64,000 nt of DNA from Pseudomonas spelaei (GCF_009724245.1 NZ_WNNK01000023.1:1-64000); one strand, 5' to 3'; positions 1 to 8,326 are shown, counted from the stretch's first letter. Translations and numbers: made by a program. The notes: generated by a model from the letters alone, not told the origin.

Positions 1-1
1 G

Positions 2-130
2 AGTTTTCATCAAAAAAATAGCGGGACTATCCACATAAACTCAGGTAGTAGTATTCCTTCTGGGATTAACCGGGCTCAGTTTGAGAGATGGAAAAAGGAT
101 TACTGGAAAAGCCGGGCGAGTAGTCTTTAG
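2..130 (+). CDS. C-terminal end of a probable polymorphic toxin (5' part outside window)
   Basis: An open frame enters from the left edge and stops at 128-130, giving about 42 residues. The tail contains IPSGINRAQFERWKKDYWK followed by a basic end. Short W/K-rich tails of this kind are common at the C-terminus of RHS- or FHA-type polymorphic toxins with HNH/GH-E-like nuclease domains. The gene 34 bp downstream is a SUKH-family protein, the commonest immunity family for such nuclease toxins, which supports the reading. Only the tail is visible, so the toxin class and delivery system cannot be told. Confidence 0.5.
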   Translation, partial: SFHQKNSGTIHINSGSSIPSGINRAQFERWKKDYWKSRASSL

Positions 131-164
131 TTAGTTATACGTAATTTCGGAGAATGTTATAGTA

Positions 165-578
165 ATGAAGATCTATGATGTTGTTTCAGAATTGAAAGGT
201 GTTCGCTTGCGTCTTCCGGTGAAACAGGTGCTTCCTGACGATGCGGTGATTAGTGACTATGAAGCAGAGCTAGGAATATCGTTTTCAGATGATTACAAAT
301 TCTTTGTGAAGGAGGCGAGTGACAGTATTTATAACGGTAAAGATGCTCTTCAGTTGACTGTGAATCGAGACAGTTCGAGGGAGCTGGCGAGTGCGGTTAT
401 TGACGCCCGCGAACAAGGCATGCCGGAATCATGGATTCCCATTTGCGAAGATAACGGAAATTATTACTGTCTGCTTGAGGATGGCTCGATTCGATACTGG
501 TCGCACGATGGGCTATCTGCTGAGACTTGGCCTAATCTTGCTAGCTGGATAAAAAACGTATGGATTGATGGTGAGTGA
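165..578 (+). CDS. SMI1/KNR4 (SUKH) family probable immunity protein
   Basis: The 137-residue protein has the SUKH pattern: an acidic N-terminal helix region (SDYEAELGISFSDDYKFFVKEA), a central stretch PESWIPICEDNGNYYCL and a C-terminal SWIKNVW helix. SUKH proteins typically bind and neutralise toxin nucleases encoded immediately upstream, and a probable toxin C-terminus ends 34 bp before this gene. The ATG is preceded by a cggaga ribosome site. Its AT content is higher than that of the genes from 1.2 kb onward, consistent with horizontally exchanged toxin-immunity modules. The family call is good; the cognate toxin is inferred from position only. Confidence 0.75.
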   Translation: MKIYDVVSELKGVRLRLPVKQVLPDDAVISDYEAELGISFSDDYKFFVKEASDSIYNGKDALQLTVNRDSSRELASAVIDAREQGMPESWIPICEDNGNYYCLLEDGSIRYWSHDGLSAETWPNLASWIKNVWIDGE

Positions 579-593
579 TTATCTGCTTCGTAG

Positions 594-621
594 AAAAACG
601 GGGTCAAGAAAAACGGGGTCA
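594..621. repeat. Tandem 13-bp direct repeat (aaaaacggggtca)
   Basis: Two identical 13-bp copies lie at 594-606 and 609-621, and the second continues into gaccc. From memory, sequences of this type occur beside REP-associated or IS200-like transposase genes in Pseudomonas, but no transposase reading frame is visible here. It is probably debris of a former mobile element next to the toxin-immunity pair. Confidence 0.4.
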
Positions 622-751
622 GACCCTGAGAGATCCCCAATTTTTCTTACAAAAAATCAATAAGTTGGAAGTATTGAAGAAGCCTGCATGAGTCGGCAAT
701 TTGGTTTGCACCACACAAAACTAAGATCCCGAACCCACGCAGGCCATTCGA

Positions 752-892
752 TTTTTACACCGCGCGTTCGCTCAAGCACTGCCCTCGATCCATTCTCGTC
801 GGGCGCTGACGGTAGGCGCCAGCTACACCCGTCAGGCTCGCAGCGGCTTTGATGCCGACGGCGTGATGGTCAAGGCGCAGTACGCGTTTTAG
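752..892 (+). pseudogene. Remnant of an outer-membrane beta-barrel protein C-terminus
   Basis: The frame ending with tag at 890-892 encodes ALTVGASYTRQARSGFDADG and then VMVKAQYAF. This alternates polar and hydrophobic residues and ends in a C-terminal phenylalanine, the usual last-strand signature of outer-membrane beta-barrels recognised by BamA. No start codon or longer frame precedes it, so it looks like the leftover 3' end of a deleted gene. The rest of the 579-1226 interval (648 bp) shows no convincing gene; a 101-codon frame at 912-1217 has no recognisable features. Confidence 0.3.
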
Positions 893-1226
893 TCGTCAAC
901 GGGGGCCCTTTTTGTGCCCCCCAACGGCTTGTACTGGGCGAAACACCTTGAGAACCCCTCTCAACCCCGTAAAATGCCGCATTCATAGCAACATGACATC
1001 ATTCAGGGACGAATTCAGACATGCCTACGTTTTGCCTCACTTCAGGCACTTCTTCCTTCGTGCACTGTGCCTCGACGTGTGCGCACGACGTTTCTCCCTC
1101 ACCTGTGCAACCCCTCCAGACGGCGATTACTGGCGCGACGCCTGCGCGATTGCGTCTGTGCTGTTTGCCCACGGTTTGATTCCCATAACACCGAGCACTG
1201 CTGATTTCCTCACTTAGGAGCACCAC

Positions 1227-1910
1227 GTGAAAACACTGTCCAAAATCCTGCTGTCGGGCTTCACCGCCGCAGCGCTGCTGGCGCTGGCCGGTTGTGCGGC
1301 CACGGAAAGCTCCCGCGCCTTGCCGGTCGAGAAAGTCGCCAGCGCCAGCGTCGCTTATTCCGGCGTGCGCGTGCCGATTGCCGTGGGCAAGTTCGACAAC
1401 CGTTCCAGCTATATGCGCGGGATCTTTTCCGATGGTGTGGATCGCCTCGGCGGTCAGGCCAAGACCATCTTGATCACCCACTTGCAGCAGACCAACCGCT
1501 TCAGCGTGCTGGACCGCGACAACATGGGCGAAATCTCCCAGGAAGCTGCGATCAAGGGCACGGTGCAGAAGCTCAAGGGCGCTGATTACGTAGTGACCGG
1601 CGATGTGACCGAGTTCGGCCGCAAAGAGACCGGCGACCGCCAATTGTTCGGCATCCTCGGCCGTGGCAAGACCCAGGTGGCCTACGCCAAGGTCAACCTG
1701 AATATCGTCAACATCAGTACTTCGGAAGTGGTGTATTCCACCCAGGGCGCCGGTGAGTACGCGCTGTCCAACCGCGAAGTGATCGGCTTCGGCGGTACCG
1801 CCAGCTACGACTCCACCCTCAATGGCAAGGTCCTGGACCTGGCCATGCGCGAAGCGATCAATCGCCTGGTAGACGGCATCAACGCCGGTGCCTGGAACCC
1901 GCGCAACTAA
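1227..1910 (+). CDS. CsgG/HfaB-family outer-membrane lipoprotein
   Basis: The 227-residue protein begins with a signal peptide ending in a lipobox (LALAGC, Cys about 22), so it should be lipidated and sent to the outer membrane. The mature part has CsgG-like features: VPIAVGKFDN, an ILITHLQQTNRFSVLDRDNM block, a YVVTGDVTEFG strand and a C-terminal AMREAINRLVDGI helix. CsgG proteins form secretion pores for curli, but no csgA, csgB, csgE or csgF is nearby. The start is GTG with a taggag ribosome site. It heads a three-gene lipoprotein operon whose partners match the CsgG-DUF4810-GNA1162 trio also known from Neisseria. Confidence 0.85.
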   Translation: MKTLSKILLSGFTAAALLALAGCAATESSRALPVEKVASASVAYSGVRVPIAVGKFDNRSSYMRGIFSDGVDRLGGQAKTILITHLQQTNRFSVLDRDNMGEISQEAAIKGTVQKLKGADYVVTGDVTEFGRKETGDRQLFGILGRGKTQVAYAKVNLNIVNISTSEVVYSTQGAGEYALSNREVIGFGGTASYDSTLNGKVLDLAMREAINRLVDGINAGAWNPRN

Positions 1911-1939
1911 TAAGAAAAACGCCAAGGAGCAGTACACGG

Positions 1940-2299
1940 ATGAGCAAGGCAGTGAAGTTGGCGCTGATGCTGACAGCAATCGCGACGGTCGCCGGGTGCC
2001 AGACGGCGCCCAAACCTCTCTACCAATGGGAGAGCTACCAGCCGCAGGTTTACGAGTACTTCAAGGGTGAGCCCAAGGAAGCCCAGGTCGAGGCGCTGGA
2101 GCGCGATCTGCAAAAGATCAACGCCAGTGGCCACCAAGCCCCGCCGGGCTATCACGCCCACTTGGGCATGCTGTACCTGAGCATGGGCAAGGATGACCAG
2201 ATGGTGCAGCAGTTCCGTACCGAGAAGGCGTTGTTCCCCGAGTCTGCGGCCTACATGGACTTTTTGCTCAAGAACGCCAAGACCGGAGACGTCAAATGA
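1940..2299 (+). CDS. DUF4810 family lipoprotein
   Basis: This 119-residue protein has a signal peptide with the lipobox VAGC (Cys about 20) and a small mature domain with a YQWESYQPQVYEYFKG start and a TPR-like helical PGYHAHLGMLYLSMGK region. It matches the DUF4810 pattern, a family found between CsgG-like and GNA1162-like lipoprotein genes. It begins 29 bp after the CsgG-like gene and overlaps the next gene by the 4-bp ATGA, so the three are very probably co-translated. No biochemical role is established; a periplasmic or outer-membrane accessory role is inference from the operon. Confidence 0.8.
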   Translation: MSKAVKLALMLTAIATVAGCQTAPKPLYQWESYQPQVYEYFKGEPKEAQVEALERDLQKINASGHQAPPGYHAHLGMLYLSMGKDDQMVQQFRTEKALFPESAAYMDFLLKNAKTGDVK

Positions 2300-2946
2300 A
2301 CCTGTTGAAACTCTCGACTGCGTTGTTGGCCCTGGCGTTGCTGGGCGGCTGTGCGGCACCCAAGACCGTGGATTATTCGGCGTTCAAGCAGGCGCGGCCC
2401 AAGTCGATCCTGGTGCTGCCGCCGATCAATGAATCGCCTGAAGTGCAGGCGTCCTATAGCCTGGTGTCCCAGGTCACTTACCCGTTGGCCGAAGCTGGCT
2501 ACTACGTGTTGCCGATTGCCCTGGTGGACGAAACCTTCCGCCAGAACGGCCTGACCACGCCCACGGATATCCAGGCCGTGGCGCCGGGCAAGCTGCATGA
2601 CATCTTCGGTGCGGATTCGGCGCTGTACATCACCGTCACCGAGTACGGCACCAAGTACATGCTGATCTCCAGCGACACCGCCGTGACCGCCTCGGCCAAA
2701 CTGGTGGACCTGCGCACCGGCACCACCTTGTGGACCGGTACCGCGCGGGCCTCCAGCGAGGAGGGCAACAACAACGGTGGCGGTCTGGTAGGCATGTTGA
2801 TTTCGGCGGCGGTCAAGCAAGTGATCAACAGCTCCACCGATGCGGCGCATCCGATTGCCGGCGTTGCCAGCGCGCGCTTGCTGTCAGCGGGCCAGCGTAC
2901 CGGGATCCTGTACGGGCCACGTTCGCCTAAATACGGTTCGGACTGA
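2296..2946 (+). CDS. DUF799 / GNA1162-family lipoprotein
   Basis: The 216-residue protein has a lipobox (LLGGC, Cys about 19) and the DUF799 core: KSILVLPPINESPEVQASYS, then PLAEAGYYVLPIALVDETFR and a GADSALYITVTEYGTKY strand. GNA1162 of Neisseria resembles TolB N-terminal and ABC-auxiliary folds and has been considered part of an envelope transport complex. It is the last gene of the CsgG-DUF4810-DUF799 operon, overlaps the preceding gene by 4 bp, and is followed by a strong hairpin terminator. The family assignment is firm; the function is unknown. Confidence 0.85.
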   Translation: MNLLKLSTALLALALLGGCAAPKTVDYSAFKQARPKSILVLPPINESPEVQASYSLVSQVTYPLAEAGYYVLPIALVDETFRQNGLTTPTDIQAVAPGKLHDIFGADSALYITVTEYGTKYMLISSDTAVTASAKLVDLRTGTTLWTGTARASSEEGNNNGGGLVGMLISAAVKQVINSSTDAAHPIAGVASARLLSAGQRTGILYGPRSPKYGSD

Positions 2947-2967
2947 TTCATCTGCGCTAAACAGCCT

Positions 2968-2994
2968 GGCCACCTTCGGGTGGCCGAGCTTTTT
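2968..2994 (+). terminator. Rho-independent terminator of the lipoprotein operon
   Basis: A 7-bp perfect GC-rich stem (ggccacc / ggtggcc) with a ttcg tetraloop is followed by a short T-run at 2990-2994. It lies 21 bp after the DUF799 stop and touches the stop codon of the convergent protease gene, so it may serve both strands. Confidence 0.8.
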
Positions 2995-5173
2995 AGCGCT
3001 GCTTCTTTTGCTCCTGGCGGTGCTGCTGGATCAGTTCTATGCGGCTGGCAGTGCCCATCCAGGCGCGACCGCCTCCCAGCGGGCCACTGATGGCGCCGTT
3101 GTGCAGCGCGATAATCTCCCCCGTGTCAGCCGAGATCACCGGTGAGCCAGAGGTTCCCGGTATCTTGTAGGCGTCGTGATAGAACGCGCTCTGATGCGCG
3201 TTATCGCTGCTCAGTCCCAGGATGGTGGCGGGTTTGCCGCTGCCGTTTAAGAAGGAAATGCCGAGGGACTGTTGCCCATGGTTGGGCATGAAAATCTTGT
3301 GTCCGGCTTTTATCTGCGGGTGGGTGGCCAGTTTGAGAGGGGGGAATTGACGCGCCAGTGTAGTTCGTTCCGCTTGGGGTAAATCAACCCTCAGCTCGGC
3401 ATAGTCCAGCCGAGCGTCGCCGCTGATCAGGTGTTTATCCAGGGGCACCTTGCGTGCGGCTTTCATGCGCCCGCCTTCACCTTCCTCATACCCCAGCCAC
3501 AGTTCGAGCCTGCTGCCTTTGGCGAGTGCTTCGTGAACGTGTTTGTTGGTCAGTACGCTGTTGCCCCCATCGATCAGCGAGCCGGTGCCCAGAGAGCGAT
3601 GGTGAACGCGCTCGTAGCCCCATGAATCACGCATGACCGTGACTTCGCGAACGGTGCCTACCGCTCTTGCAACGGTGTGCATGGGGGTGCCCTTGAGCGA
3701 CGCGTTGGACCAGTTCTGCAAAGAGAATGGAGCCTGCTGCAAGCCGGTTTTTGGAGCCGGTGGGGTGTTATCGGGTGGGAGAGGCTGTCGGGGATGATTC
3801 GGTGTGATGCCGACGGAGAGCGGGGTGCGCTTCGGGATGATCGGAGTATTCGCGTTGTGGCTGATGATATCCGTAGGTTTGATTACCCCGTGGCTTCTAA
3901 TGAACAGGTCTGACTTGCCTGTGCCGTTCAAGTCGATAGCCAGGCTGTGCTCCCGGGTGTAGGCGTTATAACCGAGCACTGCTTCGCCGGGCCGCCCACT
4001 GAACCGTGTGACAACGTTCAGCGCATGGATACCGGCCTCTTTCATCGCACCGGACACGTCGATTTTGTCCTGCCCGCTGGTAAAGTCCAGGAGCAGGTCG
4101 GGACGGCTCTCGGTGGAGTCGCCGGCCTTGTCGTAGACAAACGTATCCGCGCCAGCTCCTCCCCTTATCCGGTCCGCACCCGCACCTCCCGTCAGGCGGT
4201 TGTCTGCAGCGTTACCCATCAGTTGATCATCCCCGGAACCGGCGATGGCATTTTCCAGCGTCACACCCTTGGCGATGGACACGTTACCTTTCATGCCGCC
4301 AACATCCGAGAACTGCTTGGCGTTGAGGTTGATGGATTGGTGCTGGTGGAACCCCGAGAAGTCCAGCGTGTCGTTGCCGCCACCGTCCCATACGCAGAAT
4401 ACAGGGGCATCGGTTGACGATTTGAGGCTCAGGAAGTCGCGTCCGGTATTGGAGTTGAAGCCATAGATGGTGTCGTTGCTGCGGGTCTTGAAATTGGCGC
4501 CGTAAAGTTTTTGCACGGCGCAGATGTCATCCATCATCGGCCCGGCAGGGTAGTGGGTTGCCTGATTTTTGCGATGATCGTGGCCGCGATGGCCCTCCCA
4601 CCAGTAGCTCATGACGCTGTGGGCCCGAGTGTCCTCGGCGTAGCTGGCGTGTTGATCGTAACTGCCACCCTTGTTGTATTTTCCGGGATGCGCCAGACCC
4701 AGGGTGTGGCCGATCTCATGGGCCAGTAAATGCCGGCTGTAACTGCCGTGATTGAAGGGGCGACTCTTGCCGTCTGACGCGAACCAGGCTTGGGTTCCAT
4801 TGAGGTAGATGCCGGGATAGGACGCATAAGCCGAATGCCCCGTGTTGGCATCATTGCCCAGCAACAGTTGCCCTTCAGCGCCTGGCCTGTTTTCGTTGAA
4901 CGACAGATTGGCCACATCGGCCCAGGACTGCATGGATCGCTTGGCTTGTTCTTTCTGGTGGGCGGTGAACGCGTTGGCACCGACTGGGGTGTTGAAAGCG
5001 GTCTTGGCCGGTGAGAAAAACTCGTAGGAGATGCTGGTTACCCCGTCAAGATTGCGGTCTTTCCAGCGGTAACCCATTCGGGTGAGTTGCTCGGCCGCTT
5101 GATCGGTGGTGTAGGAGGGTTTACGTGGGTTTTGCTCACCGGACCAAGCGACTTTATGTTGGATGTAGGTCAT
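2993..5173 (-). CDS. Serralysin-type M10 metalloprotease with RTX repeats fused to a trypsin-like serine protease
   Basis: This 726-residue protein carries two protease domains. Residues 1-230 form a serralysin catalytic domain with the zinc motif HEIGHTLGLAH (His152, Glu153, His156, His162) and Met-turn SVMSYW (Met188). Glycine- and aspartate-rich RTX calcium repeats follow at about 311-345, then an M10_C-like region to about 437. After a proline-rich linker (441-480), residues 500-715 look like a chymotrypsin-fold protease: TNKHVHE with His545, LDYAEL with Asp590, and GTSGSP with Ser675. Ordinary serralysins are about 470-490 residues and end after the RTX/M10_C part. There is no N-terminal signal peptide, as expected for type I secretion, but no type I exporter genes or Inh-type inhibitor are adjacent. 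The two domain calls are firm; the function of the fusion is unknown. Confidence 0.85.
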   Translation of the reverse strand: MTYIQHKVAWSGEQNPRKPSYTTDQAAEQLTRMGYRWKDRNLDGVTSISYEFFSPAKTAFNTPVGANAFTAHQKEQAKRSMQSWADVANLSFNENRPGAEGQLLLGNDANTGHSAYASYPGIYLNGTQAWFASDGKSRPFNHGSYSRHLLAHEIGHTLGLAHPGKYNKGGSYDQHASYAEDTRAHSVMSYWWEGHRGHDHRKNQATHYPAGPMMDDICAVQKLYGANFKTRSNDTIYGFNSNTGRDFLSLKSSTDAPVFCVWDGGGNDTLDFSGFHQHQSINLNAKQFSDVGGMKGNVSIAKGVTLENAIAGSGDDQLMGNAADNRLTGGAGADRIRGGAGADTFVYDKAGDSTESRPDLLLDFTSGQDKIDVSGAMKEAGIHALNVVTRFSGRPGEAVLGYNAYTREHSLAIDLNGTGKSDLFIRSHGVIKPTDIISHNANTPIIPKRTPLSVGITPNHPRQPLPPDNTPPAPKTGLQQAPFSLQNWSNASLKGTPMHTVARAVGTVREVTVMRDSWGYERVHHRSLGTGSLIDGGNSVLTNKHVHEALAKGSRLELWLGYEEGEGGRMKAARKVPLDKHLISGDARLDYAELRVDLPQAERTTLARQFPPLKLATHPQIKAGHKIFMPNHGQQSLGISFLNGSGKPATILGLSSDNAHQSAFYHDAYKIPGTSGSPVISADTGEIIALHNGAISGPLGGGRAWMGTASRIELIQQHRQEQKKQR

Positions 5174-5412
5174 GGCGCTGCTCCTCTTTTTTTAATCCCA
5201 TGCAGCGCAAAACCCAAAGTATTGGGTGTGAGGTGCGGGTACTCGGTGAGTGGCTGCCTCGCGCCGCCAGGTTCAATGTCCCTGTGTAGCCAAACGTGAT
5301 TCGAGCCGAGTCCTTCAAAGCTGTTATCAAAAAATCTTCGACCTTTAACCCGAACCGTGAGCGCCTTGCGTCTGACCCTGTGAACGGATCATTCACACAC
5401 GAGGTTCAGCCC

Positions 5413-7077
5413 ATGTCCCATCCTCTTCTGCTCCTGCGTCCTGCTGCCCAGGGCTTTGCCGTGACCTTGCTGGTGGCGCTGGCCGGTTGTGGGCTGCCTT
5501 CGTCCCAAGACGTTGCCAAGACATCCGACTCCGCACCCATCCCGCAAGTGCAAAGCGAGCCCGCTCACATACAGGGCGCCATGGTTAAAAGAGTGGCTGC
5601 CCCCGCGCCGATGGTCGCGAGCTTTGCCCTGCGCGATTCTGTGCAGAGGGAGTCCCTCGCCGAACCTCGCGAGCAGTACCAAAACCTGCCGGACAACCCG
5701 GTCCACAGCGTCGCCGAAACCCCGGTGTCGACCTTCAGTGCCGACGTCGACACCGGCAGTTATGCCAACGTGCGGCGTTTCCTCAATCAAGGCCGCCTGC
5801 CGCCCGAAGGGGCTGTGCGACTTGAGGAGATGGTCAATTACTTTCCCTACGATTACGCCCTGCCCACCGATGGTTCGCCGTTTGGCGTGACCACCGAAGT
5901 GGCGGTGTCACCCTGGAACCCGCACACCCGCCTGTTACGCATCGGCATCAAGGCCTCGGACCGTGCCGTGGCAGACCTGGCGCCAGCCAACCTGGTGTTC
6001 CTGGTGGACGTGTCCGGCTCGATGGACCGTCGCGAAGGTCTGCCGCTGGTCAAGAGCACCCTGAAACTGCTGGTGGACCAACTGCGGGATCAGGACCGCG
6101 TGTCACTGGTGGTGTATGCCGGTGAGTCGCGCGTGGTGCTCAAGCCGACGTCGGGGCGCGACAAGACGAAGATTCGCAACGCTATCGACCAATTGACCGC
6201 CGGTGGTTCCACTGCTGGCGCCTCGGGTATCGAGATGGCGTATCAAATGGCCCGCGAAGGGTTTATCGACAAGGGTATCAACCGCATCCTGCTGGCCACG
6301 GACGGTGACTTCAACGTCGGCGTCAGTGATTTCGACAGCCTCAAACAGATGGCCGTCGACCAGCGCAAAAGCGGGGTTTCCCTGACCACCCTGGGTTTTG
6401 GTGTGGACAACTACAATGAACACTTGATGGAGCAACTGGCCGACGCGGGCGATGGCAACTACGCCTATATCGACAACCTGCGTGAAGCACGCAAGGTGTT
6501 GGTGGACCAGCTCAGCTCGACCCTTGCGGTCGTGGCCAGGGACGTCAAATTGCAGGTGGAATTCAACCCGGCCCAGGTCAGTGAATATCGCCTGCTGGGC
6601 TATGAAAACCGCGCCTTGAAGCGTGAGGATTTTAACAACGACAAGGTCGATGCCGGTGAGATCGGTGCAGGGCATACGGTGACGGCGTTGTATGAGATTG
6701 TACCGAAGGGCGAGAAGGGCTGGCTGGAACCGTTGCGCTATGCCGACACTCCTAAGCAGGACGGCAAAGTGGGCGAGTTGGCAATGCTGCGGGTTCGCTA
6801 CAAGCCTGCCGAAGGCGGTAGCAGCCGGTTGATCGAACACCCGGTCAGCAGTGAGCAAGCGCCCGGCAAGCCCAGCGATGACCTGCGTTTCTCGGCGGCC
6901 GTGGCCGCCTTCGCCCAGCAACTCAAGGGTGATGGCCGTTACACCGCTGACATGAGTTTGAAGGACACTGCTGCATTGGCCCGTTCTGCCCGGGGTGACG
7001 ACCCGTTTGGCCTGCGCAGTGAGTTTGTGCAAATGGTGGAGCTGGCGCAGAGCCTCAAGGCGCCCACCCAACGTTGA
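5413..7077 (+). CDS. VWA-domain lipoprotein, YfbK family
   Basis: I choose the ATG at 5413, which gives 554 residues beginning with a signal peptide and lipobox (VALAGC). An in-frame upstream ATG at 5296 would bury that signal. Domains in order are the YfbK N-terminal region (NPVHSVAETPVSTFSADVDTGSYANVRR), a von Willebrand A domain with the MIDAS motif DVSGS (Asp199, Ser201, Ser203) and LLATDGDFNVG, and a DUF3520-like C-terminus (AAFAQQLKG). The role of YfbK proteins is poorly known; the MIDAS implies divalent-cation-dependent protein binding at the envelope. It is followed after 30 bp by an ECF sigma factor and a membrane protein on the same strand, suggesting one operon. Confidence 0.85.
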   Translation: MSHPLLLLRPAAQGFAVTLLVALAGCGLPSSQDVAKTSDSAPIPQVQSEPAHIQGAMVKRVAAPAPMVASFALRDSVQRESLAEPREQYQNLPDNPVHSVAETPVSTFSADVDTGSYANVRRFLNQGRLPPEGAVRLEEMVNYFPYDYALPTDGSPFGVTTEVAVSPWNPHTRLLRIGIKASDRAVADLAPANLVFLVDVSGSMDRREGLPLVKSTLKLLVDQLRDQDRVSLVVYAGESRVVLKPTSGRDKTKIRNAIDQLTAGGSTAGASGIEMAYQMAREGFIDKGINRILLATDGDFNVGVSDFDSLKQMAVDQRKSGVSLTTLGFGVDNYNEHLMEQLADAGDGNYAYIDNLREARKVLVDQLSSTLAVVARDVKLQVEFNPAQVSEYRLLGYENRALKREDFNNDKVDAGEIGAGHTVTALYEIVPKGEKGWLEPLRYADTPKQDGKVGELAMLRVRYKPAEGGSSRLIEHPVSSEQAPGKPSDDLRFSAAVAAFAQQLKGDGRYTADMSLKDTAALARSARGDDPFGLRSEFVQMVELAQSLKAPTQR

Positions 7078-7107
7078 TCCCTGCACCGAAAGGAGTTCGC
7101 CACCTAC

Positions 7108-7680
7108 ATGCCTGCTTCGATTGATCCACCCAGCGACGAAGCGCTGCTGGCCCGCTACCGCAACGGCGACGGGGCTTCGTTCGAAGCCCTGTATGCGCGG
7201 CATCGACAGGGCCTGTACCGTTTTCTCGTGGGCCTGAGCAACAAGGCCGAACTGGCTGAAGAAGTGTTCCAGGAGACCTGGCTCAGCTTGATCCGCAGCA
7301 CCACCCAACCTCAGGGCCGGGCGAGTTTTCGGACCTGGCTGTTCCAGATTGCCCGCAACCGCCTGATCGATCATTGGCGCAAGCACGGCATCCACAACCC
7401 GTTGCATGACAGCTACGATGAGCAGCTTCACGCCCAACCTGACGACACCGCCAGCCCCGAGCAGCAGTTGAGCCTGAGCCGCGACCAGGGCCGCCTGGAC
7501 GCCGCTCTGCAAGACTTGCCCGAAGACCAGCGGGAAGTCTTCCTGCTGCGCCTGCACGGCGATCTTGAAGTGCCGCAAATTGCCGCCTTGATCGGCGCGC
7601 CACTGGAAACGGTCAAAAGCCGCTTGCGTTACGCCCAGCAGAAATTGCGTCGACTGCTGGCCGAGGAGGTACCCGCATGA
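7108..7680 (+). CDS. ECF-type RNA polymerase sigma factor
   Basis: The 190-residue protein has a sigma-70 region 2 (FEALYARHRQGLYRFL, then EVFQETWLSLIRS and FRTWLFQIARNRLIDHWRK) and region 4 (LQDLPEDQREVFLLRLHG, then ETVKSRLRYAQQKLRRLL), the compact layout of extracytoplasmic-function sigma factors. It sits between the VWA lipoprotein and a single-pass membrane protein, overlapping the latter by the 4-bp ATGA. This is the usual arrangement of a sigma factor and its membrane anti-sigma partner. Its targets cannot be told from the window. Confidence 0.9.
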   Translation: MPASIDPPSDEALLARYRNGDGASFEALYARHRQGLYRFLVGLSNKAELAEEVFQETWLSLIRSTTQPQGRASFRTWLFQIARNRLIDHWRKHGIHNPLHDSYDEQLHAQPDDTASPEQQLSLSRDQGRLDAALQDLPEDQREVFLLRLHGDLEVPQIAALIGAPLETVKSRLRYAQQKLRRLLAEEVPA

Positions 7681-8306
7681 CTGACTCCCGACATACCCAG
7701 GATCCCACCGACGACGTGCTGATCCAACATTTTCGGCAACACGCCAGCGGCGAGCCGCCGGCATCGCTGGACGCCTTCATCCTGGCCACCGCTCACCGCG
7801 AAGTGCCTGTGCCCAAGCCCAGCTTGTTGCAGCGATGGCTGCAAGCCTGCCAACGGCCGCGCTGGCAGATGGCATTCGCCACCGTTGCCGGTGTGGCGCT
7901 GATGATTGGCCTGGTGGTGCGCTCACCGGTGCCTGACACCGAACTCTCTGCGCCCGCCCTACGGGACCACTCGGCCAACTTCCGTGAACTGGCCCGCCCG
8001 GTCCTGTATGCACCAGCGCCCGCCCCGGCGGCTCCCGCTGCGCCTGCCGGATTCGCCATGGCGCCCCAGGCTGACAGTGCGCCGGTTCAGGCTGAGGCCG
8101 CGGGTGCCATGGCGGATGCGCCTATGGCAAAAATGAGCAAGCGGATGGCGGTCAAGCCGCAGTCGCTGGAGCAAGGGCTTGAGGAAATCGTGCGCCTGCG
8201 GCAAGCGGGTGAGGCCAGGGTGGCGGATGAAAAGCTTCTGGCGTTGTATAAGCGCTTTCCCCAGGAAGACTTGCCGGCTCGGTTGGAGGCGTTGCAAAAG
8301 CAATAA
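7677..8306 (+). CDS. Single-pass membrane protein, putative anti-sigma partner of the upstream ECF factor
   Basis: This 209-residue protein has a cytoplasmic N-terminus (about 1-62), one hydrophobic helix (about 64-82, MAFATVAGVALMIGLVV), an alanine/proline-rich periplasmic stretch (about 112-150) and a helical C-terminus (EQGLEEIVRLRQAGEARVADEKL). The N-terminus lacks a visible HxxxCxxC zinc anti-sigma motif, so the anti-sigma role rests on topology and the 4-bp overlap with the sigma gene. It is translationally coupled to that gene and followed by a terminator. Confidence 0.6.
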   Translation: MTDSRHTQDPTDDVLIQHFRQHASGEPPASLDAFILATAHREVPVPKPSLLQRWLQACQRPRWQMAFATVAGVALMIGLVVRSPVPDTELSAPALRDHSANFRELARPVLYAPAPAPAAPAAPAGFAMAPQADSAPVQAEAAGAMADAPMAKMSKRMAVKPQSLEQGLEEIVRLRQAGEARVADEKLLALYKRFPQEDLPARLEALQKQ

Positions 8307-8326
8307 ATAAACGGCGCCCATAAAAA

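Noticed and set aside
912-1217. 101-codon plus-strand frame before the CsgG-like gene
   Set aside because: Cys/His/Arg-rich composition, no ribosome site or family; it covers the likely promoter of the lipoprotein operon.
6103-7764. 553-codon minus-strand frame across the VWA and sigma genes
   Set aside because: It spans two well-supported plus-strand genes and shows no domain.
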